Below, in pieces: positions 45,678 through 54,480 of a DNA stretch of 64,000 bases; position 1 is the first letter of the stretch; each line of letters opens with the position of its first letter. The notes below the pieces were generated by a model, which saw only the letters and a list, made by a program, of their open reading frames with translations, did not search any database and had not been told where the DNA came from. The DNA comes from Niallia circulans (GTDB lineage: Bacteria > Bacillota > Bacilli > Bacillales > Cytobacillaceae), in assembly GCF_007273535.1 (NCBI RefSeq), contig NZ_RIBP01000004.1:3200001-3264000 (forward strand). Direction: 5' to 3'. Position numbers and translations under genes: made by a program.

Positions 45678-46058
45678 ATGATAGAAGTAAAAGTATCTCC
45701 AATAAGTGATGGGGAATTCAACAGAGGTGTTTTCGCTACAGAAGATATCAAAAAAGGCGAGCTTATTCATAAAGCTCCTGTTATTTCATATCCGAACGAA
45801 CAGCACGAGCATATTGAAAAAACGCTGCTAGCTGATTATGCATTTGAATATGGCATAAATCATACTGCCATTCTTCTTGGCTATGGCATGCTGTTTAACC
45901 ATGCTTATGAACCAAATGCTGTATATGATATTAATTTTGATGAACATACATTTGATTTTTATGCCTATAAGGATATTAAAGCAGGCGAAGAAATCTTAAT
46001 TAACTATAATGGCGATGTGGATGATAAAGAACTGCTTTGGTTTGACAAAGACGAATAA
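45678..46058 (+). CDS. Small SET-domain protein
   Basis: A 126-residue protein that is almost only a SET domain: NRGVFATEDIKKGELI (the N-terminal SET motif), GYGMLFNHAYEPNAVYDI (the NHxxxPN SAM-binding pseudoknot motif), and IKAGEEILINYNGD (C-terminal YxG). SET domains methylate lysines in eukaryotes; some bacterial ones modify ribosomal or histone-like proteins. There are no pre- or post-SET regions. AAAGGAGCAATAG precedes the ATG, and a strong terminator follows. Confidence 0.88.
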   Translation: MIEVKVSPISDGEFNRGVFATEDIKKGELIHKAPVISYPNEQHEHIEKTLLADYAFEYGINHTAILLGYGMLFNHAYEPNAVYDINFDEHTFDFYAYKDIKAGEEILINYNGDVDDKELLWFDKDE

Positions 46059-46099
46059 AAAAACAGACCTTCATTAAAGATGAAGGTCTGTTTTTTTTT
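46057..46099. terminator. Bidirectional terminator
   Basis: AAACAGACCTTCA and TGAAGGTCTGTTT around a short loop, with A-run before and a long T-run after. Confidence 0.92.
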
Positions 46100-47100
46100 T
46101 AACGGCCGTCCACAATCTCTTTAAAGATTTCATAGGAGCGAATTTGCTTTTTCTCATCATAAATATAAGAAACGGCCATGATTTCATTCACATCGTATTT
46201 TTCCTGGAAGCTTTCTAGCTGTTCTTTCACAGAATTTTTGCTGCCGATGAATGACATGCTGGACATGGAGGTTGCCATTTCTTTTTCCATCATGCCCCAA
46301 ATTGCCTCCATGCTGTCAACTGGTGGACTTAAAGGTGTACGTGTTCCTCTAACAACATTCAAGAAAAATTGCTGCATCGTAGTTGCTTCCCTTTTTGCGT
46401 CTTCATCTGTTTCTGCCGCAATGACATTTAAGCAGACAATCATATTCGGTTCAGCCAAATATTGAGATGGCTTAAATCTTCGTTTGTATATAGAGATAGC
46501 CTCTTCCATTTGCCCTGGTGCAAAATGAGCAGCAAATACATATGGCAGACCTAGCTGTGCTGCAAGATAAGCAGAGTCTGTTGATGAACCAAGAATATAA
46601 AGCGGTATGTTTTTGTTAGCTCCTGGGTATGCACGAACATAGCCCTGCTCTTCCTCTGGTCCAAAATACGTCAGCAATGCCTGCACATCATCCGGGAAGG
46701 TGTAGACCGTATCATGCTGTGCTCTTCTTAAGGCACTGGCTGTTTTCATATCTGTTCCCGGCGCCCGTCCAAGCCCCAAGTCCAGTCGGTCAGGATACAG
46801 GACAGCCATTGTTCCAAACTGCTCTGCCACAACAAGTGGTGAATGGTTCGGAAGCATAATGCCGCCAGATCCAACCTTGATTTTATTTGTGTGCTCTAAT
46901 GTATGTTTTATTAAGATAGAAGTTGCCGAGCTCACTAATGTCGGAGAGTTATGATGCTCTGCAATCCAATAGCGTGAGTAGCCCATATCTTCTGTTGCTT
47001 GTGCTAAAGTCACCATTGCATCAATGGCTTCTTTTTCTCCCTGTCCAAGGCGAATTGGTGCCAAATTTAAGACAGAGACAGGTATATTTATGTTAGACAT
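46099..47100 (-). CDS. Luciferase-like FMN-dependent monooxygenase (LLM class)
   Basis: A 333-residue TIM-barrel flavoprotein similar to YwcH/Yhb[13 protein letters not shown] begins it; [30 protein letters not shown] and [12 protein letters not shown] are the conserved flavin-site segments. Such enzymes oxidise unknown small molecules with reduced flavin. Single gene with its own promoter region; substrate unassigned. Confidence 0.93.
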   Translation of the reverse strand: MSNINIPVSVLNLAPIRLGQGEKEAIDAMVTLAQATEDMGYSRYWIAEHHNSPTLVSSATSILIKHTLEHTNKIKVGSGGIMLPNHSPLVVAEQFGTMAVLYPDRLDLGLGRAPGTDMKTASALRRAQHDTVYTFPDDVQALLTYFGPEEEQGYVRAYPGANKNIPLYILGSSTDSAYLAAQLGLPYVFAAHFAPGQMEEAISIYKRRFKPSQYLAEPNMIVCLNVIAAETDEDAKREATTMQQFFLNVVRGTRTPLSPPVDSMEAIWGMMEKEMATSMSSMSFIGSKNSVKEQLESFQEKYDVNEIMAVSYIYDEKKQIRSYEIFKEIVDGR

Positions 47101-47194
47101 GTCAAAAGTCCTTTCTTACAGTAGATTCTCTATTATAGTAACAATAAGCGTAACTGAAACAAACTTATTTGCTCATCTAAAGAATTTACCAAAA

Positions 47195-47220
47195 TAAAAA
47201 GGGAGAAGCTGTTCTCCCTC
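47195..47220 (-). terminator. Terminator of the lacI-yesL unit
   Basis: GGGAGAA/TTCTCCC around GCTG, followed on the minus strand by TTTTTATTTT; it abuts the yesL-like stop codon. Confidence 0.88.
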
Positions 47221-47839
47221 ATGGACCTTCTATGATAATCGACTGCTTTGCTTCATCCATTCTCGCAAACACTTTATGACATAAACTATAATGCAGCCAA
47301 GCAGCAGTGCTGAAAATAATGATGCCTGTAAATGGCATATAAAAAAGCACAACACTCACCATTCCGAATACCGCAAGAATTACTACAGTTATATGAATAT
47401 TCATCATGGAAAGGAGCAGAGAATTTTTGAAAGCCGTCTTTGTTGGCAATTTATAATGGGCGATCATCGGAAAAATATAAAATAAAGTGGTCAAAAAGAG
47501 GACACTGACCAATAAAACAGGCACCGTCATCACTATTTTCATCAGTGATTGATCTTGATTTAAATAAAAATAGTTAAAAAACAGCACAGCAAGCAAAACT
47601 GCCATAATAGCACCGATTGCTATGCTCTGCCTGAAATTTTCTTTGAAATAATGAAAATAGTTGCGGACAACACTTGTATCTCCGTTGATTTTCCATTGCC
47701 TGATCACACTGTACATCGCACTGGTTGCTGGTGCAATTGTAAAAAGAGGCAGGCATGACAGCAGCCAAAAAATATTCAGAATAAAGAGATTGGAAAGTTT
47801 ATCTATAACATTATAAAACTTACTGTCGATAATATTCAC
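47219..47839 (-). CDS. YesL-like (DUF624) membrane protein
   Basis: A 206-residue protein with about five membrane helices, starting at GTG 47839 after AGGAAAGAGG; this gives the usual YesL length. NLFILNIFWLLSCLPLFTIAPATSAMYSV is the DUF624 signature. DUF624 proteins accompany LplABC/YtcP-type sugar importers in bacilli (family knowledge), matching the importer encoded upstream. It follows the LacI gene by 28 bases. Confidence 0.88.
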   Translation of the reverse strand: MNIIDSKFYNVIDKLSNLFILNIFWLLSCLPLFTIAPATSAMYSVIRQWKINGDTSVVRNYFHYFKENFRQSIAIGAIMAVLLAVLFFNYFYLNQDQSLMKIVMTVPVLLVSVLFLTTLFYIFPMIAHYKLPTKTAFKNSLLLSMMNIHITVVILAVFGMVSVVLFYMPFTGIIIFSTAAWLHYSLCHKVFARMDEAKQSIIIEGP

Positions 47840-47867
47840 TAGCAACAGCCTCTTTCCTACATTTAAT

Positions 47868-48860
47868 TTAGATTGATTCTCCCGCAATAAATCTGTATGA
47901 AAGCTCCGTATTCTCGTTGTTTATGTAACTGCCCTTTTCGATTTTATGAACAAGGCTTTCCACCGCCTTATCCCCTATCGCCTCGACAGGATATTCAATC
48001 GTTGTTAGAGCGGGGGTAACGTACTTCAATACATCGATATTATCAAAGCCCATTATTCCTACATCAAGAGGAATGGTATAGCCTTTTGTTTTCAAAAAGC
48101 GCATAACTTCTAATGCATATAAATCACAAGAACAAATGATTGCCGTCCGCTCTCTTTGCCGGAAGTTTATCTTTTCCAAGTAATCGAGATAATCATTATG
48201 CCTAATAATCTCTGCCTCTTTCAAATCGTTAAAGGCTAATGCTTCTAAAAAGCCCTGGAGCCTTTCTTCCTGTGTGTAAATATTCGTTATGCCCTTATAC
48301 TTCAATGGTGGCGATATGTAGATGAACTGCTTATAGCCCTTATCAATAATGTGGCTGACACCATTTTTCATTGCAGCCCTTTCAGGTATGCCAACATATT
48401 CCCAATCTTCGGACAGGAAATTGAAAATAGTGATGATTGGAATCGAAAATCCGTGGAGATATTCTTCAAACTCATGTCCTTTATTAACGGAAAAAAGAAT
48501 AATTCCATCCACCTTATGATTTGCCAAATATTCAATGCATTGCTTTTCATTCTCCATATCCTTATCTGTTAAAGCAATATACAAAAAATAGCCGTATTCC
48601 CTCGCTTTGAGCTCGACTGCTGTTAAAAGCTGTGCATATGAACGGTTATAAAGATCAAACAGCACAATCCCAAGTGTCATCGTTCTTCCTTTTACTAAGC
48701 TCCTTGCTGTAAAGTCTGGACGGTATTTCAAATCCTTTGATGCCTGCAGTACCTTTTGTTTTGTTTTTTCTTTAATGCCAGGGCGATTGTTCAGCGCACG
48801 GTCTACCGTGCCTGATGATACCCCACAATATTTTGCGATATCCTTGATAGTGACCCTCAT
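47868..48860 (-). CDS. LacI-family transcription regulator of the sugar importer
   Basis: A 330-residue regulator with the LacI HTH (TIKDIAKYCGVSSGTVDRALNNRPGI) and a periplasmic-binding-protein-like sensor domain (TLGIVLFDLYNRSYAQ; GIMGFDNIDV; ALTTIEYPVE). It lies between a terminator and yesL, downstream of the importer genes. Two CG-centred repeats far upstream of the importer gene are its likely operators. The ligand is unknown. Confidence 0.93.
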   Translation of the reverse strand: MRVTIKDIAKYCGVSSGTVDRALNNRPGIKEKTKQKVLQASKDLKYRPDFTARSLVKGRTMTLGIVLFDLYNRSYAQLLTAVELKAREYGYFLYIALTDKDMENEKQCIEYLANHKVDGIILFSVNKGHEFEEYLHGFSIPIITIFNFLSEDWEYVGIPERAAMKNGVSHIIDKGYKQFIYISPPLKYKGITNIYTQEERLQGFLEALAFNDLKEAEIIRHNDYLDYLEKINFRQRERTAIICSCDLYALEVMRFLKTKGYTIPLDVGIMGFDNIDVLKYVTPALTTIEYPVEAIGDKAVESLVHKIEKGSYINNENTELSYRFIAGESI

Positions 48861-48889
48861 AATGCCTCCATATTAGCTGTTATTGCAAG

Positions 48890-48927
48890 CTTTTTTTGCC
48901 AGCATCCTCTGATGGAATGCTGGCAAA
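48890..48927 (-). terminator. Terminator of the sugar-importer genes
   Basis: TTTTGCCAGCAT and ATGCTGGCAAAA flank a 13-base loop; on the minus strand the stem is followed by AAAGCTTGC-type sequence with a preceding T-rich arm. It separates the permease gene from lacI. Confidence 0.8.
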
Positions 48928-49111
48928 ATTGGAAACTTTGCAAATAGTTTTATTTATATGATTCTATTATACATATAATGTTATTCCATTTCTTCCTATA
49001 ATAGGAATGTTCTTTACGCTAATCGTTGCACTTTGCTGCTGACACTAGCTCGTGGAAATGGACATTTCAATCTTGCTATCACTCTTTCTATAACTATCCA
49101 AGGATAAAATA

Positions 49112-50014
49112 TCAGCCTTTCACAGAACCTATCATAACCCCTTTTTCAAAGTATTTTTGAATGAATGGGTAAATAATCAAGATCGGCAATGTCGAAACAA
49201 TGATGACTCCATACTTGATTTGGTCTGCATATTTCTGTGCGTACCCGCCAGCAGCCCCACCTGCACCTGCACCTTCGGCAAATACTTGGTTGGATAAAAG
49301 AATATCTCTTAGCACAATTTGCAATGGCTGCAGGCTATAATCTCTGATATAAATCAAGCCGGTGAAGAAATCATTCCAATGTCCAACTAAATAGTATAAG
49401 CCGACAACAGAAATGACTGCTTTTGATAAGGGCAAGGCAATTTTTCCGAAGAATTGAAAATGTGTACACCCGTCCATTTGTGCTGCCTCAAACAGCTCTT
49501 TCGGCAAGGAGCTTTCAAAAAAGGTTCTTGTTATAATTAAGTTAAATACATTCACAGAAAACGGAAGAATGAACACCCACATATTATTGATTAAGCTTAG
49601 CTCCTTCATTAACAAGTATGTTGGGATAAGTCCGCCATTAAAAAACATTGTAACAACAAAGATGAACATTAAAAATCGTCTTGCCTTAAAATCCTGCCTT
49701 GAAAGCACATACGCTGCCGGCAGCGTAAGCAATAGATTAACAAATGTTCCTAATACGGTATAAATAATTGTATTTTTATAGCCGACCCATATTCTTGAAT
49801 CATTAAATATCTCTTTATAGCCGAACAAGCTGAAGCCTTTCGGATACAGCGTCACTTGCCCTGTTGACACTAAGGTCGAATCACTGACAGAGGCGATGAC
49901 GACAAAATATAACGGGTATGCGACCAATAAGAAGATAAATAAACATAATATGAAAATGAATGTATCAAAAACAATGTCGCTTTTGGTTTTACCTTTTGTG
50001 CTGAAAATCTTCAT
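49112..50014 (-). CDS. Carbohydrate ABC importer permease (LplC/YtcP-like)
   Basis: A 300-residue inner-membrane permease with six helices. The EAAxxDGC-type loop for the ATPase is EAAQMDGCTHFQFFGKIALP. It carries the SVNVFNLIITRTFFESSLP segment typical of YtcP/LplC. It is the third gene of a binding protein-permease-permease set; as usual for this class no ATPase gene is included, and a shared MsmX-type ATPase elsewhere is expected. Confidence 0.94.
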   Translation of the reverse strand: MKIFSTKGKTKSDIVFDTFIFILCLFIFLLVAYPLYFVVIASVSDSTLVSTGQVTLYPKGFSLFGYKEIFNDSRIWVGYKNTIIYTVLGTFVNLLLTLPAAYVLSRQDFKARRFLMFIFVVTMFFNGGLIPTYLLMKELSLINNMWVFILPFSVNVFNLIITRTFFESSLPKELFEAAQMDGCTHFQFFGKIALPLSKAVISVVGLYYLVGHWNDFFTGLIYIRDYSLQPLQIVLRDILLSNQVFAEGAGAGGAAGGYAQKYADQIKYGVIIVSTLPILIIYPFIQKYFEKGVMIGSVKG

Positions 50015-50050
50015 GACTTCCCTCCTTCTTTTGCAGGCATAAATAATCGC

Positions 50051-51016
50051 CTACCATAAGCTAATATTAGAAAACCTTTTGGCTATATAATTCATTGCGA
50101 TCAGGAAGACGAAATTGATCATTGTATTAAAAAGGCCGATGGCAGCAGAATAGCTGAACTGATTTGAGATAATCCCGATTTTATACACATATGTCGCGAT
50201 GACTTCAGAGACTGGAAGATTAAGAGGATTTTGCATTAAAAAGATTTTTTCAAATCCGGTATTAAGGATATTCCCCATACTTAAAATAAATAGGATAATC
50301 ATCGTTGGCACAATCGCCGGCAGGTCAACATAGCGAATCGTTTGCCATCTGCTTGCACCGTCGATTTTTGCAGAATCATAGAGCTGCGGGTCCACACTTG
50401 CTAATGCTGCTAAATAAATGATGCTGTTCCAGCCTGCATGCTGCCAAATATCTGATAGCACATAAACAGGAACAAATGCCTTCTCTGACGCCAATAGGTT
50501 TATATCCCAGCCGAAGGAATGCATAATATGCCCAACAACGCCTGAATTAGGCGACAAAAGAACATTAAGCAAGCCCACCATAACTACTAAGGAAATGAAA
50601 TGAGGCAAATAAACGGTCGTTTGGATCGCTTTTTTCCAACGCTTCCAAATGACTTGATTTATGATTATTGCCAGAATGATTGGTGCAGGGAAGCCAAGTA
50701 TAATGGTCGCAAGGCTGATTACCACAGTGTTTTTCATTAAATCAGCAAACATATAGCTGTTAATGAACTCCTTAAAGTAATGAAGCCCAACCCACTCACC
50801 GCCTGTAATTCCCTTTGTGAAGTCATATTCTCTAAATGCTAACTGCACACCATACATCGGGATATAATTAAAGATGATAATAATAACAATCGCTGGCAGG
50901 ATCATAATCCATAATTGGTAATCCCGTTTCAAGCTTTGTAAAACATTTCTTTTTTTTGCAGGCTTCGTTGTCATCTCTGGGACTGCTTTTTTTGCTTGAG
51001 GATTGATTAAGGCCAC
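50051..51016 (-). CDS. Carbohydrate ABC importer permease (LplB/YteP-like)
   Basis: A 321-residue permease with six helices. A basic N-terminus precedes YQLWIMILPAIVIIIIFNYIPMYG, the LplB signature, and the ATPase-contact loop is DSAKIDGASRWQTIRYVDLP. Partner of the downstream permease; 36 bases separate them. Together with the lipoprotein it forms a CUT1-type importer of an oligosaccharide that I cannot name. Confidence 0.94.
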   Translation of the reverse strand: MALINPQAKKAVPEMTTKPAKKRNVLQSLKRDYQLWIMILPAIVIIIIFNYIPMYGVQLAFREYDFTKGITGGEWVGLHYFKEFINSYMFADLMKNTVVISLATIILGFPAPIILAIIINQVIWKRWKKAIQTTVYLPHFISLVVMVGLLNVLLSPNSGVVGHIMHSFGWDINLLASEKAFVPVYVLSDIWQHAGWNSIIYLAALASVDPQLYDSAKIDGASRWQTIRYVDLPAIVPTMIILFILSMGNILNTGFEKIFLMQNPLNLPVSEVIATYVYKIGIISNQFSYSAAIGLFNTMINFVFLIAMNYIAKRFSNISLW

Positions 51017-51090
51017 AAAGCTACCTCCCTTTTAAAAGGATGCCGTTTTAGGATTATGCTTAAATGGCATCCTTCGTCATTTGTTGTTAC

Positions 51091-52698
51091 TTATTGGTTC
51101 TTTTTGTAGTCATCATAATATTTCTGCATGATTTTGATATTTTCCGGCAAGCCTGTTTTTTCGGCATTCTCTAAATAAGCATCCCACTCTTTATCAACAC
51201 CGCCTTTAGTAATCCATTGCGAGTATTTCGCTAAGGCAAGGTTCATTAAGTTAGTGTTATTTAAGCTAAGCTTCGAATTGTCTTCTTTGCTGTACTTAAT
51301 GAACATACTCGGAAGAACGTCATTTTCCACATCAATGGCATCTAACGCTTCTTGCAGTGGCTCTGTTTGTTTGCCGACAGACTGCATATCCGTTCCAAGC
51401 TCTAGCTTCAAATCGTCTGCTACATACATTGGTCCGTTATCGGCCCATGTTGTTGTCCATTTCCATGTTCCTGGATCCATGTTTTCATCTTTTGGCGGCA
51501 ATACTTTGTAGCTGCCATCTGCATTTTCTTCAATATTTGTGCCGATGGAGCCAAACAGCACCTGCATGCTCACCTTTGGATCATATAATTCATTGATGAA
51601 TTCTAATGCAGCTTCTTTATTTTGGGACTGTGCAGATAATGTAATCATATTGACACCATAGTTTAAGCCATTATAGTCATAATCCCATGAAACTTGGACA
51701 TCATCTCCAGCTGTTACTTGCAGTGGTGCCATGGAAGCATATTGTGGCGCCACCTCATTGCCGAATCTGTCTGTCACTTCCCAGCCAAATGTATAGCCGA
51801 CCTTCGCTGTGTCTTTATCACCTCTGGCTAATGACTGGTATTTCGTGTAGTCCTGTGTAAATACTTCTTTATTAATCAAGCCCTCTGCATAGCATTTATG
51901 CAGAAACTCGACAAGCTCTTTATAGCGATCATCTGTTAGGAAGTTTTTGACCTGCCCATCCTCCACATAGTAGCCTGAACCACTCGCATCTGTCAGTGTG
52001 ATGCCAAAGCTTCCTAACAGGACGGTTGGCTGGAAGAAGCCAAAGCCGATTGTGCCAGTTGGTGAAAAGTCCATTGGAATTTCGTCATTTTTGTCTCCGT
52101 TTCCGTTTGCATCCTCATCCTTGAATGCTTTAAGAACTGTATATAATTCATCCCAGTTTGTCGGCATTTTCAAGCCAAGATTATCAAGCCAGTCTTGGTT
52201 GATGAATTGTCTTGTAGCTGTTCCAGGCCAAAATCTCTGATATTTAGGCAGCCCGTATATTTGGCCGTCAAGCTGTGTCGCAATTGCTTTTGTTTCCGGC
52301 TTTGCATCAAACATCGCCTTGACATTTGGCAGGCTTGAATCCACATCATCAGCCAAATCCTCAAACAAGCCTGGAAATTGCACATAATCTGCATCTGTAA
52401 TGGCATTAGGGCCAATAATTAAATCAGGTACATCACCACCAGCAAGCAAGGCCCCTTTCTTCTGATCCCAATCTGCCGAAACTTCCTGCCACTTAATATC
52501 AATCCCAAGCCGGTCCTCTATCTCTTTGAGCCATTCAATTTTGTTCACATCCTGTGTTAATGGGTGCTTTGTTATAAGTGCAGTAAGCTGCGGCTTCCCA
52601 TCCTTTGTGACGGCTGCCTTTTCCTCTTTGTCTGAACAGCCTGCTAAAACAAGAGCGGCGAGTGATGCTGCCAGAAAACCATAACCTAATCTTTTCAT
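51091..52698 (-). CDS. Lipoprotein sugar-binding component of the importer (LplA/YtcQ-like)
   Basis: A 535-residue solute-binding lipoprotein from ATG 52698, chosen because GGGGGAA lies seven bases upstream. The signal peptide ends in the lipobox LAGC (LAALVLAGCSDKEEK). The length (over 500 residues) and segments such as DEIPMDFSPTG match the LplA/YtcQ subfamily. First gene of the importer operon, with a long upstream region holding operators and cre-like sites. Confidence 0.93.
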   Translation of the reverse strand: MKRLGYGFLAASLAALVLAGCSDKEEKAAVTKDGKPQLTALITKHPLTQDVNKIEWLKEIEDRLGIDIKWQEVSADWDQKKGALLAGGDVPDLIIGPNAITDADYVQFPGLFEDLADDVDSSLPNVKAMFDAKPETKAIATQLDGQIYGLPKYQRFWPGTATRQFINQDWLDNLGLKMPTNWDELYTVLKAFKDEDANGNGDKNDEIPMDFSPTGTIGFGFFQPTVLLGSFGITLTDASGSGYYVEDGQVKNFLTDDRYKELVEFLHKCYAEGLINKEVFTQDYTKYQSLARGDKDTAKVGYTFGWEVTDRFGNEVAPQYASMAPLQVTAGDDVQVSWDYDYNGLNYGVNMITLSAQSQNKEAALEFINELYDPKVSMQVLFGSIGTNIEENADGSYKVLPPKDENMDPGTWKWTTTWADNGPMYVADDLKLELGTDMQSVGKQTEPLQEALDAIDVENDVLPSMFIKYSKEDNSKLSLNNTNLMNLALAKYSQWITKGGVDKEWDAYLENAEKTGLPENIKIMQKYYDDYKKNQ

Positions 52699-52798
52699 CT
52701 TGTTTTCCCCCAATAGAAAATTTTTTCGTCACTAAAACTACCGCTTTCTTAATGTTTTACCTCCTTTTATGAAAATAGCTTTAAAAGTTTATGTAATT

Positions 52799-52921
52799 GT
52801 GAACGTACACGAAAAAGTCCATGTGCGTTCAGCAGATACAACAAATAGTGATAGCGTTTACATTATTCTAAAAAAATAAGGATGAAATAATAGTGAAGGA
52901 ACTGTGTACGTACACGAAAAA
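52799..52921. promoter_or_regulatory. Pair of LacI-type operator repeats 105 bp apart
   Basis: GTGAACGTACACGAAAAA (52799-52816) and GTGTACGTACACGAAAAA (52904-52921) differ at one base. The second contains the perfect 12-bp palindrome GTGTACGTACAC with a central CG, a LacI-family feature. The 105-bp offset equals about ten helical turns, suiting a DNA loop. An inverted partial copy (GTGCGTTCA) lies at 52824-52832. Confidence 0.7.
52849..52862. promoter_or_regulatory. cre-like site
   Basis: TGATAGCGTTTACA matches the CcpA site pattern TGWAANCGNTNWCA with one mismatch and lies between the two operator repeats. A poorer copy (TGATAACGCTTTCT) is at 53011-53024. Catabolite repression of the importer is likely. 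Confidence 0.65.
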
Positions 52922-53226
52922 AACTAAAAAAAGGAGAGGCAGTAATTGAGTAAAATTCCTAGATGAGCATTTGTTGTAGGTAAGGTTTTTATTGTTTAAA
53001 TGCAAGTTAATGATAACGCTTTCTTTTTGGTTCGTCAATAAGACTCTCTCTTCAAATTTCCGCTGTTTTTGGCAAAAAGGCAGGTTTTTTTTACATTATT
53101 GCTCTTTTCTATTTTCATTCCTGTCGAAGATTCGCCTGTATCAACGAATCATGCGATATTTTAATTATTTAAAGGCATTATAGGGACAGCTTAAGCTAAA
53201 GTGGTAAGCTACAAGTCCCTAAAAAT
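52922..53226. other. Intergenic region between importer and TetR gene
   Basis: I see no gene here apart from the weak second cre-like site; an open frame at 52992-53183 lacks a binding site. Nearer the importer (about 52762-52769) an AAAGGAGG ribosome-binding sequence has no usable start codon after it. Confidence 0.4.
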
Positions 53227-53266
53227 AAAAAAAGTTTTAGCGTCCTCATTAAAGCGCTAAAACTTC
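53227..53266 (-). terminator. Terminator overlapping the TetR stop
   Basis: AAGTTTTAGCG (53232-53242) and CGCTAAAACTT (53255-53265) form a perfect 11-bp stem; the minus strand then reads TTTTTTTATTTTT. The stop codon is within the stem. Confidence 0.88.
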
Positions 53267-53844
53267 GCCTCGTTCTCTAATCCTTTTATAATAAATTCAA
53301 CATGATCCTCTGCCGAGTTTTTTACTTCCTCATAGCCCTTTACACTGCCATGATAATGAGAAATAAAGCCATGCAGTGATATAAAGGCAGACATAATAGC
53401 ACTTGCTTTTAAAAGACTCTTCGAGTGTGTCTGTATGGCGATTGTAAACTGTTCGTAGCAATGATTGGCAGCTTCACGAGATAAACCGCCCATTCCCTTT
53501 CTCCCCTGCATAAACATCATCTCATATTGGCTTTGATTGTTTAACCCGAATTCCAGGAACGAAAGCATCAGTCGCTGCTGCTTTTGTTTATCCTGCTCCT
53601 GTTCTTCACCCAAAATTTCTTCGATACGTTTATTTAATGCGAAAAAACCTTCATCAACAATAGCATGAAAGAGCGCTGCTTTATTTTTAAAATGATAATA
53701 AATTGCCCCATGACTACACTCAAGCTCTTTAGCTATGCTGCGCATGGAAAGTTCTTGATATCCTTTTTCTATGAATAATTCCCTTGCTTTATATACAATG
53801 CTGTCTCTTGTTAATTCTTGTCTTCCTGCTTTTCTCGGTGACAT
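53257..53844 (-). CDS. TetR/AcrR-family regulator
   Basis: A 195-residue regulator from ATG 53844, six bases after AAAGGAG; the longer frame to 53925 has no site. TetR HTH at about 10-56 (GYQELSMRSIAKELECSHGAIYYHFKNKAALF) and a glutamine-rich helical ligand domain. It is a single gene and the divergent SOS-type genes are 290 bases away, so its target is unclear. Confidence 0.9.
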   Translation of the reverse strand: MSPRKAGRQELTRDSIVYKARELFIEKGYQELSMRSIAKELECSHGAIYYHFKNKAALFHAIVDEGFFALNKRIEEILGEEQEQDKQKQQRLMLSFLEFGLNNQSQYEMMFMQGRKGMGGLSREAANHCYEQFTIAIQTHSKSLLKASAIMSAFISLHGFISHYHGSVKGYEEVKNSAEDHVEFIIKGLENEAKF

Positions 53845-54089
53845 AGGTGGCTCCTTTAATTGACCATAGGTAAATATTATAGCATGCATCTGACGTTTTA
53901 CACTATGTAAAATAGATAACATCACTTCGTTGTTGTAAACCTTCTAATCGCACATCTTTTTTTGTTTTCTTTTTGGTTGCTTTGGATGCATAAAATTTAA
54001 TTATTTGCCACTTTTTCTATTGTCCGCATGTTTTTTTTCGCTTTCCTAATATTACAAATAGGACTTTTTTTTCGAACCCTTCTTGATTA

Positions 54090-54102
54090 CGAACGTTTGT
54101 TC
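54090..54102 (+). promoter_or_regulatory. LexA (SOS) box
   Basis: CGAACGTTTGTTC agrees with the Bacillus DinR/LexA site CGAACNNNNGTTCG except for the last base. It lies 34 bases before the YolD-like start codon and should make the YolD-polymerase pair DNA-damage inducible. Confidence 0.8.
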
Positions 54103-54135
54103 TGATATATTAAACACTATAAGGAGATGATTTTC

Positions 54136-54465
54136 ATGATACGAGACAGAGGGGCCATTAAGTGGACGGCAATGATGCTACCAGAGCATGTGCACAGCAT
54201 TAAAGAAGCACTGAAGGAAGACAAAAAAATAACGCAGCCCATCCTGGATGAGGATCAAATTCGTGAAATGGAACTGCTCATTTTAGAAAGCATGGAATAT
54301 GGCTGGGTGCTTGAATGCGAAATGTTTAAAAACGGTGAGATTCGCCGTATCAGCGGCCATGTTGTGCATATTGACCATCTGAAACAGGAAATTCGCATAC
54401 AGGATACTAAAGATAGTCTACATACTATTCCTTTTCGCAGCTTAGTAAACATTCAAAAAGACTAA
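54136..54465 (+). CDS. YolD-like protein
   Basis: A 109-residue protein from ATG 54136, nine bases after AAGGAG; ATG 54127 is too close to that site. RGAIKWTAMMLPEHVHSIKE is the YolD family start and the C-terminal half resembles a WYL-like small barrel. YolD proteins are the usual partners of Y-family polymerases in Bacillus and phages. The polymerase gene begins 15 bases later. Confidence 0.92.
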   Translation: MIRDRGAIKWTAMMLPEHVHSIKEALKEDKKITQPILDEDQIREMELLILESMEYGWVLECEMFKNGEIRRISGHVVHIDHLKQEIRIQDTKDSLHTIPFRSLVNIQKD

Positions 54466-54480
54466 ACAAGGAGGTGCTGC

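Noticed and set aside
52992..53183. 63-codon plus-strand open frame
   Set aside because: No binding site; lies in the regulatory gap of the importer and overlaps a cre-like site.
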